Origin: Gemmata sp.
Lineage (GTDB): Bacteria > Planctomycetota > Planctomycetia > Gemmatales > Gemmataceae
Length of the DNA stretch: 47,279 bases
Direction of reading: 5' to 3'
NCBI GenBank assembly: GCA_025055115.1
Contig: JANWYJ010000022.1
Location: forward strand, 1-47,279
In this document: one piece after another, positions 17,101-25,369 of the stretch
Numbering within the stretch: position 1 is the first letter of the stretch
Layout of the letters: every line of letters starts with the position of its first letter
Position numbers and translations under genes: made by a program
Notes under the pieces: model-generated
Databases searched by the model: none
What the model was told of the DNA's origin: nothing
Seen by the model: only the letters and a program-made list of their open reading frames with translations

Positions 17101-18101
17101 CCGCGGTAGCCGCGAATGAGCGGATCGGAGGCGGTTTCGGGGGCACGGCGGAGGTAAGCGGGGTATTCGTAGGTTACTTCGAAGTCGGTGAACAGCGGCA
17201 GGGAGCGCACGGTGACGCGGTGTTCGGGCGTTTCAGCATCGCCTCCGGCCACTTTGTACCAAAAGCCATTCTGGATGAGATAATCTGGAACGCGCAATTC
17301 CCACTCGCGGCTGGTTTCGCCAGGCACCAGAGGGAGTTCTTCGTAGTTGGGGTCATTGGGGTTGTGGCGAAGAAGGAGTCGCACCCGTTCGGGGCTGTTG
17401 GCCGCCGGAATCTTTCCTCCCACATAAACCGCGACCGTGACCGACTGCCCGGTGGTGATGGTCAGATCGGCCGGATCGGGTTTCACAATGGTTAGTTGCG
17501 TGCGTGTGGCAATGGGGTCGGAGGCGAACGGCACAAAGGCCCGCCCTAACAGAGAGCCAAATTGCGTTGGGCGGAAAACAAAGAACAACGTGATGAGGAC
17601 CAAAAGTAATACGACGGCGGCCGCACCGACATAGAAAAGGCTTCGATGGTCCACGGCGCGGTTGACATCGGCGGCAGCAGCGGCTGAGGCGGCTCGGTTG
17701 GCCAATGCGGCCTTGACGGCCGGGTGCAGATCGCCCCGTAGCTGGGCGTCCACATACCCGGTGACGCTATTTTTGTTGTCGTCGAGCGTCCGTTCGACTT
17801 GCCGGGCAGCATAGAGCGGATTGATGCGGAGCCGCAGCGGACGGATCAGGGTGTAGTAGCCCACCGCGGCCAACACGACGAGGAAAGCGGCCAAGGCACC
17901 TTGCCGAACCGGTTCGGGCAAAACCAGATATTTATCGAGCAGGATCATCGTGGTGGCATAGACCAACACGAGGGCGACCATCAGAAGCCCACCGAAAACC
18001 AGATCGTGCGCCCGAATGCGGCTGGTCGCCTCAGCCAATTGCTCGTCCACCCGCGATTCGTACTGGGCTGCGAGTTCTTTAGGATCAATCACCGCCGCCA
18101 T
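14148..18101 (-). CDS. Large membrane protein with disordered Pro/Lys/Gln region and helical repeats
   Basis: This 1317-residue protein resembles DUF4175-type planctomycete membrane proteins. It has three hydrophobic segments (about 33-55, 69-87 and 155-176), then a beta-rich ectodomain (about 180-550) with Ig-like patterns such as PDPADLTITTGQSVTVAVYV and PQVVITHPLEDEIELPANGQ. A Pro/Lys/Gln/Glu-rich disordered region covers about 553-935. At about 937-1167 there are roughly six copies of a 30-residue charged helix unit built around 'DLxSxDPQxRxxAQKKLD', with EQKKELE starts. The C-terminal 150 residues are charged and end in EEALKKKNK. ATG 18101 has a GGAGGA site. It is divergent from the Ser/Thr kinase gene. 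A role in the cell envelope or in linking it to cytoplasmic structures is likely; no enzyme motif is seen. Confidence 0.85.
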   Translation of the reverse strand: MAAVIDPKELAAQYESRVDEQLAEATSRIRAHDLVFGGLLMVALVLVYATTMILLDKYLVLPEPVRQGALAAFLVVLAAVGYYTLIRPLRLRINPLYAARQVERTLDDNKNSVTGYVDAQLRGDLHPAVKAALANRAASAAAAADVNRAVDHRSLFYVGAAAVVLLLVLITLFFVFRPTQFGSLLGRAFVPFASDPIATRTQLTIVKPDPADLTITTGQSVTVAVYVGGKIPAANSPERVRLLLRHNPNDPNYEELPLVPGETSREWELRVPDYLIQNGFWYKVAGGDAETPEHRVTVRSLPLFTDFEVTYEYPAYLRRAPETASDPLIRGYRGTTVTLIARANRELRDGHMVIEPSKSGPITGNVVPGQPDRLRFQFQLTESARYKLTFTASNGETIAEPFVSTITVDNDQAPQVVITHPLEDEIELPANGQIVIDGKIGDDFGIDTVTLKLKVVGAAERPLLEQPYLNGNARSFRRERDDTWPTDLTYKGSIDLAQLKDPAGLDPKLKEGDILEFWLEATDNCTEPKPNVGRSAPKRVRLTPPKVEEAERNNLEQQKQQRQAEEQHHRQQQQQQLEKENRAAGRGSQQPNPTDPQKPDNNQPQPKTGDKTEPKTDNQPKEQQPNNPGNEPGQPSNDPNQRPKEQPPSSDVEKTAQELQNEIERSQNSAGEGKPHSAPPEEAREQPGEAKPRPGADQNLNKDRPAEPKPQPSEGRDTPAPAETKSHGETPKPQEPANTKPEPKASDPMTGPQNPAPAEPRSSPPATDAGTEKPQPQQPQPKDSSPQHDPKSGSCAKPSSNGEKNPGANDPASKAASQTKPPAQPPQPGQDKPTEADTPSGANQAHEKPQAGTGKPEKAPPPAEGNKPAPADSAGMDPSNTDSEPKPASGSNEAATAKPDDPKSPPAGDGVTPKGQDKPTTDATKGATNNAPQPKDKFTDQQKKELEQAARDLTSNDPQKRAEAQKKLDQAIGPEKRQELEQLARDLQSDDPQKRQAAQKKIDDLKKQLDGQSSNRPTNTEQPTLTDEQKKELAKALQDLQSSDEAKKQQARDKLDSMMGEQHRKDAEKLMNDLKSDDPQTRQAAQKKLEDMKKQLENAPKNQPTGNDPNRNRPTTDEEIAELMKKAEDLKSSDRDTRRQAEQALDEQIGPEARQELQRQLEKQPDKPLQPEQLKEQLEKWRQRPGAGTDAKGPMNDDPAHRLKAAELNLEKFQKEEYRKLLKEKKGWSDAEYDKFLKDYEQYIKNLRDEMTSGSAKPKSPLPYDPGQGITTGSGGKLTPTTPSAPGSAGIGGSTVAPPGFEDARRRFEEALKKKNK

Positions 18102-18284
18102 AAATCATCCTCCGGCGAACCGGTACGGCTCACCTGCCTGCTGTCCACGAAAGCTGTTCAATTCTAGGCTTTCGCTTCACAAGTTTCTACTCTTTCGACG
18201 ATTCCGACGTTTCCACCGTTTGCCCGGCAACGGCTGAAACGGCTTATTTGTGAGAATTAGCCTGTCGGCCGAGAGGAAAATCTC

Positions 18285-18314
18285 TTCAGTGCCAACCGGA
18301 ATAACAGCTACAAT
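18285..18314 (+). promoter_or_regulatory. Possible sigma70-type promoter of the Ser/Thr kinase gene
   Basis: TTCAGT (18285-18290) and TACAAT (18309-18314) are separated by 18 bases. Transcription would start near 18321 and leave a 5' leader of about 37 bases containing the GGGGAGGGGAGA ribosome site. The -10 matches 5 of 6 consensus positions and the -35 only 3 of 6. Confidence 0.35.
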
Positions 18315-18357
18315 ATCACCGACGTTAGCTGCGGCCCGACAGGGGAGGGGAGAATCC

Positions 18358-20322
18358 ATGTTGGTGGGTCAACGTATTGGCCCGTTTGAGATTGAACGCG
18401 AACTTGGCAGCGGTGCAATGGGGACCGTTTACCGGGCGAAATTCCATCGCAGCGAGGACAAAGTCATTCCGGTGGCGTTGAAAGTGGTGGCGATGGGATT
18501 GCTCGGCAACGAGTCGGCCATGGCCCGCTTTGAACGGGAAGCCAACATCCTCAAGCAGCTCAAGCACGAACACATCGTCCGCCTCATTGCCCACGGCAAA
18601 ATCAACAAGCAGAACCCCTACATTGCGATGGAATTCATCGATGGGGAAGCCCTCGATCGTATCCTCGCCCGCCGTGGGAAATTGACGTGGGAAGAGGTGG
18701 TCACTTACGGCAAACAACTCTGCGAAGCGCTGCAATACGCCCACGATAAGGGGATTATTCACCGTGACCTGAAACCTTCCAATCTGATGATCACCCGAGA
18801 GGGTAAACTCAAACTCACCGATTTTGGTATTGCCAAAGACACCGATGTGACCGCCCTCACCGGAGCCAATAGCACAATTGGTACTGCGGCGTACATGTCC
18901 CCCGAGCAATGCCGCGGTGAACGAAACTTGACCAATAAATCTGATCTCTACTCGCTGGGGATCGTCTTCTTTGAACTTTTGACCGGACGTAAACCCTTCA
19001 CAGCGGAAACGACGGTCGAAATGTTCCTCAAACACTGTAATGAGAAGCCCCCCCGCATCGGCAAACTGGTTCCCGATCTCCCCCCCAAGTTGGAATCACT
19101 CATCATTCAATTGATGGAGAAAGAGAAAGAAAATCGGCCCATTGATGCTCAATGGGTAGGCCGGATGTTGCAGGAAATCGAAGAAGACGCCTTTGCCCGC
19201 AAAAGCGCCGGGTTGGCCGTGGCGCAAGCCCGTTCCACCAAAGCCGTTAATCTCAGCGGCGAACGGATGGACGAAGAAGATAAAGAAGCGGCCCGCGCCC
19301 TGCGCGGGAAACGCAAAAAGAAAAAGAAAGAAGAAGTCCCGTTGCTACAACGCAAGTGGGTGCAGGCCGTGGGCATCAGTTTGGTTCTGCTTGGAATGGC
19401 CGGCGGCGTCATCTGGGCCGTGCGGCCACCTTCGGCGGAGAAGCTTTTTGCGGCGATCGAGAAAGCCACCACGCCAGAGGCCAAACTCGAAGCCGCGACT
19501 CAATTTCTGGAAACTTATGGCCGCCGCGGTGGCGAACTGGTGGATCAAGCCGCGGCGATCTTCCGTGCGGGCAAAATTCGCGAACGCGAACGGGTCCTCA
19601 ACAATCGCTTCACCAGCTCCATGCCGGGCATGTCCAAACCTACTGAAAATGACGATCCCGATGCCTACCATGCCGCGTGGGCCGCGATGGAGTTTGAGAA
19701 ACTCGGGCAACTCGATCAAGCCCGTACTCAATGGGAAAAAGTCAAAAGCCGCTTTCCCGATCAGGCGGCCTTACCCTACACGACCCACAGCGAGGACCTC
19801 ACCAAAGCTCTGTGGGGATGGGTGGCTGACAAACGCCTCGCCGATATCGCCAAAGCTGTCAGCGAACGGCAGCGACTGGTCAAAAAAATTGCCGAAAGCC
19901 GTTTGAAAGAAATCGAGCTGAAAACCGACAAAACCGACCCAGAATCGCTCGCGATTCGCGCACTGCGGTTGTGGGAATTCGGTGATCAGGAACGCGCCGC
20001 CGCCACCTGCGACACGATCATCACCCTCACAGAAAAAGATTTCGATAAACGCCCTTGGTATCTGCTGGCCACGCAATTGAAGGCCACAGCTAATCCGAAT
20101 GCCGGCACCACGCCCCGGCTCGAACGGCTTCGCCAATATCTCGATGAGGCCGAAAAGATCGCTCACAGGTTGAAAGACATTCCCGATCCGGTGGCCGCCG
20201 CCGAAGTCCGCAATCGCTGCCGGGATGTCTTGGAACTTTACGGCAACGACGACGACCCCGAAGTTCGCAAAGCCGCTGAGCGGGCCGAGCGGCTACGCAC
20301 CACGTTACCGAAAACCTTCTAA
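18358..20322 (+). CDS. Membrane Ser/Thr protein kinase (Hanks type)
   Basis: This 654-residue protein has an N-terminal Hanks-type kinase domain (about 10-275): Gly-rich loop GSGAMG at 17-22, ATP-anchoring Lys42, catalytic loop HRDLKPSN at 135-142, DFG at 155-157 and SPEQ at 181-184. A very basic stretch (RKKKKKEE near 320) precedes a single membrane segment (about 335-355). The remaining 300 residues outside the membrane are helical and TPR-like, without PASTA repeats. ATG 18358 is preceded by GGGGAGGGGAGA. Kinases of this type are highly expanded in planctomycetes. The last 41 bases of the gene are duplicated downstream. It is divergent from the 1317-residue membrane protein gene, a possible target, but that is context only. 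Confidence 0.94.
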   Translation: MLVGQRIGPFEIERELGSGAMGTVYRAKFHRSEDKVIPVALKVVAMGLLGNESAMARFEREANILKQLKHEHIVRLIAHGKINKQNPYIAMEFIDGEALDRILARRGKLTWEEVVTYGKQLCEALQYAHDKGIIHRDLKPSNLMITREGKLKLTDFGIAKDTDVTALTGANSTIGTAAYMSPEQCRGERNLTNKSDLYSLGIVFFELLTGRKPFTAETTVEMFLKHCNEKPPRIGKLVPDLPPKLESLIIQLMEKEKENRPIDAQWVGRMLQEIEEDAFARKSAGLAVAQARSTKAVNLSGERMDEEDKEAARALRGKRKKKKKEEVPLLQRKWVQAVGISLVLLGMAGGVIWAVRPPSAEKLFAAIEKATTPEAKLEAATQFLETYGRRGGELVDQAAAIFRAGKIRERERVLNNRFTSSMPGMSKPTENDDPDAYHAAWAAMEFEKLGQLDQARTQWEKVKSRFPDQAALPYTTHSEDLTKALWGWVADKRLADIAKAVSERQRLVKKIAESRLKEIELKTDKTDPESLAIRALRLWEFGDQERAAATCDTIITLTEKDFDKRPWYLLATQLKATANPNAGTTPRLERLRQYLDEAEKIAHRLKDIPDPVAAAEVRNRCRDVLELYGNDDDPEVRKAAERAERLRTTLPKTF

Positions 20323-20405
20323 AGAAGGCTTATGGAGTGCTTGCGAGCGCGGCCCTCAACTTTGGAGCGGCTGCGCACCACGTAGCCGAAAACCTTCTAA
20401 AGAAG
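20287..20405. repeat. 41-bp duplication of the kinase gene 3' end
   Basis: 20287-20327 includes the last 11 codons and the stop of the kinase gene. 20365-20405 is a copy with 3 mismatches. The offset of 78 is 26 codons, so the copied stop lies in the same frame as the original. Confidence 0.9.
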
Positions 20406-20431
20406 TTCCACCCCCCCCGACATTCAATCAA

Positions 20432-20476
20432 CAGGCCGGATGCGACACTACACTCCACAGGCTGGGTGCGACACTA
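20432..20476. repeat. 19-bp direct repeat
   Basis: Copies 20432-20450 and 20458-20476 match at 17 of 19 positions with an offset of 26. They lie downstream of the duplicated kinase 3' end, between convergent genes. Confidence 0.8.
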
Positions 20477-20601
20477 TTCTCGGTGGTGTGAAAGCACTCC
20501 GAAGCACCCCGTGGCTGGTCGCTCCTGACGGGGGCAACGACTCCTGCCAGTTTCTAACGGCTGGTTAGGAGCACAACGTGAACCGTGGGGCTTCCGGCGG
20601 G

Positions 20602-21279
20602 CTACTCGCCCTGCAGTTCTTCCAGCAGCCGGATGGTGTCGTGTAAATCGAGATCGGGGTTGATCGCGACGGCCTGCCGAAACGCCCGCAAGGCCGCATG
20701 GGGTCGATGGAGTTTCAAATAACACTGCCCCATTCCGGCCGCAGCGCCGAAGTGGTAGGGATTGAGCCGCAAGACCGTTTCGCAATCTTCCACCGCCCGG
20801 AGGAACTCGCCCCGCTTGAAGTACCAAATAGCCCGTTGATTATGGGCTTCGGCGAAATCCGGGGCTTCCTCAATCAAGGCATCGAGTTCTTGGCGGGCCT
20901 TGGCAGCATTGGGTTCCAACATCGCTTCCCGCAACCGGGCGTTCTGCTCCGGCGTTCCACCGCGGAACCACAACTCCCACAACGAATCGGCCGCAAATCG
21001 CCGTACTAAAGCGTCGCTGTCGTGCAGGGCCGCCGCGACAATTGGCACGGAGCTCCACGTCCCGACAAGACCCAGCGCCAACGCCGCGGCTTGCCGCGCT
21101 TTGACATCCTCAGAAGATACGAGCAACCGTTGTAAGGTGCCTTCCTGGTACCGCTGTTGCACCCTGGCACGGAACGTGCGCATGGCGTCTTGCAGCCCGG
21201 CGGTCCACAATTCTTCATCATCACCGGGCTGAAACATCGGCAGTTGTTGAAAAAATTCCACCAAAAGCGACGCGGACAC
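20602..21279 (-). CDS. HEAT and TPR repeat protein
   Basis: This 225-residue protein starts with GTG 21279 after a GAGGTG site. Residues 45-108 form HEAT-like helical pairs (ARQAAALALGLVG, ALVRRFAADSLWELW) and residues 143-210 are TPR-like (AEAHNQRAIWYFKRGEFLRA, ALRAFRQAVAINPDLDL). There is no signal peptide or membrane segment. Such hybrids are scaffold proteins. It is the last gene in a minus-strand set with two membrane GTPases, 87 bases after the second, and may serve as their partner; that is inferred from position only. Confidence 0.82.
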   Translation of the reverse strand: MSASLLVEFFQQLPMFQPGDDEELWTAGLQDAMRTFRARVQQRYQEGTLQRLLVSSEDVKARQAAALALGLVGTWSSVPIVAAALHDSDALVRRFAADSLWELWFRGGTPEQNARLREAMLEPNAAKARQELDALIEEAPDFAEAHNQRAIWYFKRGEFLRAVEDCETVLRLNPYHFGAAAGMGQCYLKLHRPHAALRAFRQAVAINPDLDLHDTIRLLEELQGE

Positions 21280-21366
21280 GGCAGCACCTCATCATCCCGG
21301 GAAGACCTTCCCGAGTCATCAACCTACTATATGCCGAGGGGCTTTCCGGAAGTCAAACGGGACGGA

Positions 21367-22932
21367 TCACTTCCTGCGGATGGCCTCTCCGAGGATGTTG
21401 AGGAACTGTTTTCCGCCTTCCCGCAATTGCGCCGCGATTTTCTGGTATTGTCCGGCCGTCGCCTCGGTTGCGAAGGCTTTCAGGATCGCCGTACCCCGGG
21501 CCTGATCCAGTTGAGAAACGATCGCGGGGATCAGTTCTTCGCTGATTCCGTATTGTTCCCCCTCGCGAGTACACATCGGAACAATCGTTGTCACACGCGC
21601 GCCCAGTTGTTCGCGGACCACCTCCACACAGGCGCGGATGGTCTGTTCCTTGGGTCGTGTGCCGCTGCGCCAATCGTAGGGGGGCTGCCACTCGCTTTTC
21701 GGGCTGAGTAAATCGATGTGTGTGACGGCGACGATCACCGGCGGCATCTTCAGATGGGGTTTGTCGGCGAACCATTGACCGAGGCGTTCGAGCAAAGCGA
21801 CATCGGCTTGCCGCCCGGGGTTGGTGGCCGAAGTCACAAGGATGATGAGGTCGGCTTCCTGGGCCGCGGTGGTAGCTGCCGTGAATGCGGCATCGTCGGG
21901 TCCGTCCTGGCCGTAACCGCTGGTGTCCCAAAGGCTTAGCGCAGGGCCACCCGGGAGCATGGTGTTGTAGCGATGGCCGGCGGCCACCGGACGACGATCG
22001 ACCGCCGCGACTGAACGGCCGAGTAATGCGTTCACCAGACTCGATTTGCCCGCTTTCACGGCACCCAGGACAGCCAGCGTCAGGGCGAGGGGCGGTCCGG
22101 AAGCAACCGCGGTGGTCGAAGCCGGCGTCGCTTTCGACTCCTGCGGATTTTCCGGTGCGCTAGGAATCGCTTGTGCGGCTAACAGTTCGCGGTAACGCTT
22201 CACCCCGACCCGCAGCCGCCCACTGTAGAGTTCGATGAGATACCATCCCAGTTGCTGGATGAAGGCCGTATGGAACCACAAAATGATGTTGTTTTGTAAC
22301 CGATCCATCAGTCCGCCGAGAATGCTGCGTGCCGCGATGAAGCGCAAGGCCGTCTGGACGGGGTCCACCAGGGCCGCTCCCGCCCAATAGAGATTCTGCC
22401 CAGTTTTGTAGTAATCCACCGCGCGACGGGCGTGTTGGAGATCGCCAAGCCGCCACAGATGCGACCCCGGCACGTATTTCTGCACCCGTTCATTGAGGTC
22501 TGCGGCTGCTAATTCAATGCAGGTCAGGATTTCGGGCAAAGTCACGCGGTCGAAAGGCTGCGCTAGGCCCGGATGGTACACCTCGGCCAGCGTCTTGGCC
22601 AGGTCCAACGCCACCTCGCTGTAGTGCTGAGGATTTTCGAGTTGCTCCACGCGAATCTGTTCAAAAGCCTGGGCTTTTTCGATGACTTTCTGCCACGCCT
22701 GTTGGTCCCGCGCTGTCCAATAGGGTGGCACTTCCGTTCCTGGGTAGGGCCACTGGCCGCGTCGCGTCCAACGCCAGCCGAGGTAGTACGCCAATGCCAA
22801 CGACGCAAACATCGGCACCCAGGCCCACACCATCCACCCCTGGACCCACAGAAAGTAACCCCCGGCCCCTATCAGAAACACCCAGGGGGCACAAAAGAAC
22901 ACGACAATCACCAGCAGACGGAATCGGGTCAT
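21367..22932 (-). CDS. Membrane GTPase of the Era/TrmE-like superfamily
   Basis: This 521-residue protein has two N-terminal membrane segments (about 5-29 and 33-53), a helical middle region (70-250) and a C-terminal GTPase domain. G1 is GAVKAGKSS at 290-298, G3 is DTSG at 336-339 and the G4 position reads THIDLL instead of NKxD, as seen in the YfjP/Era-like dynamin-related branch. The region between the membrane segments and the GTPase has further amphipathic helices. It probably acts on membranes. It starts 58 bases after the stop of another GTPase gene, so two different GTPases are produced together. Confidence 0.88.
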   Translation of the reverse strand: MTRFRLLVIVVFFCAPWVFLIGAGGYFLWVQGWMVWAWVPMFASLALAYYLGWRWTRRGQWPYPGTEVPPYWTARDQQAWQKVIEKAQAFEQIRVEQLENPQHYSEVALDLAKTLAEVYHPGLAQPFDRVTLPEILTCIELAAADLNERVQKYVPGSHLWRLGDLQHARRAVDYYKTGQNLYWAGAALVDPVQTALRFIAARSILGGLMDRLQNNIILWFHTAFIQQLGWYLIELYSGRLRVGVKRYRELLAAQAIPSAPENPQESKATPASTTAVASGPPLALTLAVLGAVKAGKSSLVNALLGRSVAAVDRRPVAAGHRYNTMLPGGPALSLWDTSGYGQDGPDDAAFTAATTAAQEADLIILVTSATNPGRQADVALLERLGQWFADKPHLKMPPVIVAVTHIDLLSPKSEWQPPYDWRSGTRPKEQTIRACVEVVREQLGARVTTIVPMCTREGEQYGISEELIPAIVSQLDQARGTAILKAFATEATAGQYQKIAAQLREGGKQFLNILGEAIRRK

Positions 22933-22990
22933 AAGTCAGATACCCCTCCGGATTTCTTTTCGGCTGGGGGAAGGTTGCGGTACCCGACGA

Positions 22991-24229
22991 TCAGTCCGTT
23001 TTCGGGTGCTGCGGCGGTGAAGCATGATGACGGTCTTGCCATTGTTTTGCGGCAATGCGGAATTGTTCCTGGTACACCTTTCGTAACTGTTCGGCGGAGG
23101 GAATATGGCCCGCATAGATTGTTTCAAAGTAGACGCATAAGGCGCGACCCAAAGCGTATGTCGACGCCGCGGCGGCGGCGGCCCCCACCACCGACCCCAC
23201 CCCCGGAATGAACTTGGCCAATTGACGAAGGGCCGTGCGCGCAGCCAGACCCACACCCACAGCGGCAGTGATCTCGCGCCAGCGCTCAGGCGTCAGTGCT
23301 TGGCCGTAAATTTGCGCCAATTGAGAGGCCATGCGTGCTTGAATCCCCATCAAAATGACAATATCCGCCAACGGAATTGGTACGGCTCCCGCGGTACCGG
23401 CCAACGCCGTGTAACTGAGAATGACAGGCAAGGCATGGCGAAGGTGAACCTCGTGGAGCGTTTGCCTCGCTTCGTGGAATTGGAGGAGTGTCTGTCGGTA
23501 CGCGGCTGGCAGGAGTTGGAGGAGTGTTTGCTTCAAGCACTCGCCCCCGTAGTAGGGTTCGGCAAAACCATCTTCGGGTCGAGTGAAGTCGATCGGAACG
23601 CAGGCATCGAAGAGGCCCGCGAACAGACGCCGCTGTTCGTCGATACAGCGGAGCAATTCCGAGGGCAGTCTGACCGCGTCAGGCCATGCCGTGAACGGTT
23701 GCTGCGGATGTTGGGCCAGTGGTGTGAACGGATAGGGCTGGGGGTGAGCTTGGCGCGGCATCGCTTCATGTAAGCAGGTGATGGCCAAGACCACGGGTCG
23801 TGAGGGGGTGGCGCTGCGGATGTGTTTCAGGGCAGCTCGGACCGTCCCTTGTGCCAAATCCGTCACTTTCACCGTGACAATCACCAGATGGGATGAACGA
23901 TAAAACCGATCCAGGTCGTCTGTCGGATCATAGCCCGGTTCATCCATACCGCGGGTGTCGAGGAAGCTGAGCAGGGGGGCATCGGCTGTGGGGAACTGAT
24001 ACATCCGCGCAGTACGGGTGCAGGGGCGAAATCCGGAACCGATGGCCGCATCTTCGGCTCCCGTCAGATAGCGGATAATTGACGTTTTGCCGGATTGAGT
24101 TTTCCCCAACAACCCAAAGACGGGAGCCGGTGTTTGCGCCCGCAATCGGTTGAGTGTGGCTTCCAGGTCCGGCGGTGTGACGTCATCACCGCGTAGGGCA
24201 CGCTGGAATCGTTCCCAGAGCTGATTCAT
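22991..24229 (-). CDS. GTPase with DUF697-like hydrophobic C-terminal domain
   Basis: This 412-residue protein has an N-terminal G domain with a P-loop GKTQSGKT at 42-49 and the G3 motif DTRG at 91-94. The G4 position reads ITCLHEA, so canonical NKxD is absent and guanine specificity is uncertain. The C-terminal half is hydrophobic and Ala/Gly-rich (LSYTALAGTAGAVPIPLADI, FIPGVGSVVGAAAAAASTYA), the pattern of DUF697/YcjF-type membrane-associated domains. ATG 24229 was chosen because GGGGAGG lies 4 bases upstream; 33 further codons upstream are in frame but lack a site. It is the first gene of the GTPase set. The pairing of two different GTPases suggests a heteromeric or regulatory pair. Confidence 0.88.
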   Translation of the reverse strand: MNQLWERFQRALRGDDVTPPDLEATLNRLRAQTPAPVFGLLGKTQSGKTSIIRYLTGAEDAAIGSGFRPCTRTARMYQFPTADAPLLSFLDTRGMDEPGYDPTDDLDRFYRSSHLVIVTVKVTDLAQGTVRAALKHIRSATPSRPVVLAITCLHEAMPRQAHPQPYPFTPLAQHPQQPFTAWPDAVRLPSELLRCIDEQRRLFAGLFDACVPIDFTRPEDGFAEPYYGGECLKQTLLQLLPAAYRQTLLQFHEARQTLHEVHLRHALPVILSYTALAGTAGAVPIPLADIVILMGIQARMASQLAQIYGQALTPERWREITAAVGVGLAARTALRQLAKFIPGVGSVVGAAAAAASTYALGRALCVYFETIYAGHIPSAEQLRKVYQEQFRIAAKQWQDRHHASPPQHPKTD

Positions 24230-24544
24230 GATGCCTCCCCCCTCGATCGGACAGCGCTGAACGTGCTTCTCGCCGGGTGTGCGCGCTATCGTCCAAAGAA
24301 TTCGTTCGTCGTCGGGGAATCTTCTCAAGTTCGCCTTGACCTTGTTATTTACCGAAGCTATCGCCAGGTTTGGAACCTTGTTCCGGAATGATCCGGGTGT
24401 GTCATGGATGGCCGTTTGGGCTTTCTTTCAGTGTTCAGCGGTGGGGCCACCGGTTCCAGCGAATACCGTTTTTCCCCGCCACTTTCGCTGCTGGCCGATG
24501 GTTCGGGCGAGCGATCCGTTGTCGCGATCACGGAGGCGCCGGCG
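24230..24544. other. 315-base divergent intergenic region
   Basis: It separates the GTPase operon (minus) from the methyltransferase gene (plus). An in-frame upstream extension of the methyltransferase frame reaches 24404, but its composition is Ser/Gly-rich and lacks a start signal. No repeat or hairpin stands out. Confidence 0.5.
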
Positions 24545-25342
24545 ATGCCGGATTCGCACCTCGTGGCGACCCGCGAATTGATCCGCCCACCCACGATTCG
24601 CCACCAGCGGGCGGTTGAAGAGCCATTTTCGGGGGGGTGGTTCGAGGAACTCGAACACAAACGCTATCAACGGCAGGGGGCTTGGTTATGGCGAGCGCTG
24701 GAGTTCGGACGCCACCCCGGGGAGTCGCTTCTTCTGCTAGGAGCCGGGGTGGGTACCGATGCTCTCCAATACACCCGCACCGGAACACAGGTCACTGTGG
24801 CCATCACCACCGACGACTACCCGCAGTTGATTCACCAGAACCTTGCACGCTGCGGCGTCACGGTGCCGGTGGTGCCCGTCGATCGCCGCAGTTTACCGTT
24901 TCCCGATGGCTCGTTCGATGTCGTTGTTTGGAATGCCCTCTACGATCGGACCGCGGCCAATGCCGCGGAGGTGGTGGAAATATTCCGCGTGTTACGACCG
25001 GGGGGCAAGATCATCGGCTTATTCCCAGCCCGTTACGATGTCGCGTTTTGGCAGCGGTGGTTGCTTCCTGTGGCTCGTTTGTGGTGGCGGCGACCCCCTG
25101 ACCCTACCACCGCTCCCAAAACCACCGCTCGCGAATTGCGCGGCGTTTTCAGCGCCTTCAGCGACCACCGGATCAGCAAACGCCATCTGCGCCGCGGCGA
25201 ACTGCCGTACCTCTGGCGGATCTTTCCTCTGGTGTTACTGGAACGCGTCCTAGGTCGCGTTCTGGTGATGAAAGCGAAAAAGCCTATTCCCAGCGTCCGG
25301 CTGCTGGCGCGAACCTCTTCCGCACGCCGAGCCGCGGCTTGA
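24545..25342 (+). CDS. Class I SAM-dependent methyltransferase
   Basis: This protein of about 265 residues has the class I methyltransferase fold: motif I LLLLGAGVGTDA, then a strand with the acidic/Thr region VTVAITTDDYPQL, then DGSFDVVVWNALYDR (motif IV-like) and VLRPGGKIIGLFP (the 'VLRPGG' post-motif of methyltransferase type 11). ATG 24545 was chosen because GGAGG lies 8 bases upstream; an ATG at 24404 is possible. The C-terminal 80 residues are basic and hydrophobic. The substrate is unknown. It converges on the decarboxylase genes with a 27-base gap. Confidence 0.88.
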   Translation: MPDSHLVATRELIRPPTIRHQRAVEEPFSGGWFEELEHKRYQRQGAWLWRALEFGRHPGESLLLLGAGVGTDALQYTRTGTQVTVAITTDDYPQLIHQNLARCGVTVPVVPVDRRSLPFPDGSFDVVVWNALYDRTAANAAEVVEIFRVLRPGGKIIGLFPARYDVAFWQRWLLPVARLWWRRPPDPTTAPKTTARELRGVFSAFSDHRISKRHLRRGELPYLWRIFPLVLLERVLGRVLVMKAKKPIPSVRLLARTSSARRAAA

Positions 25343-25369
25343 CAACACCCCCCTGCAACGCTCGCCGCC

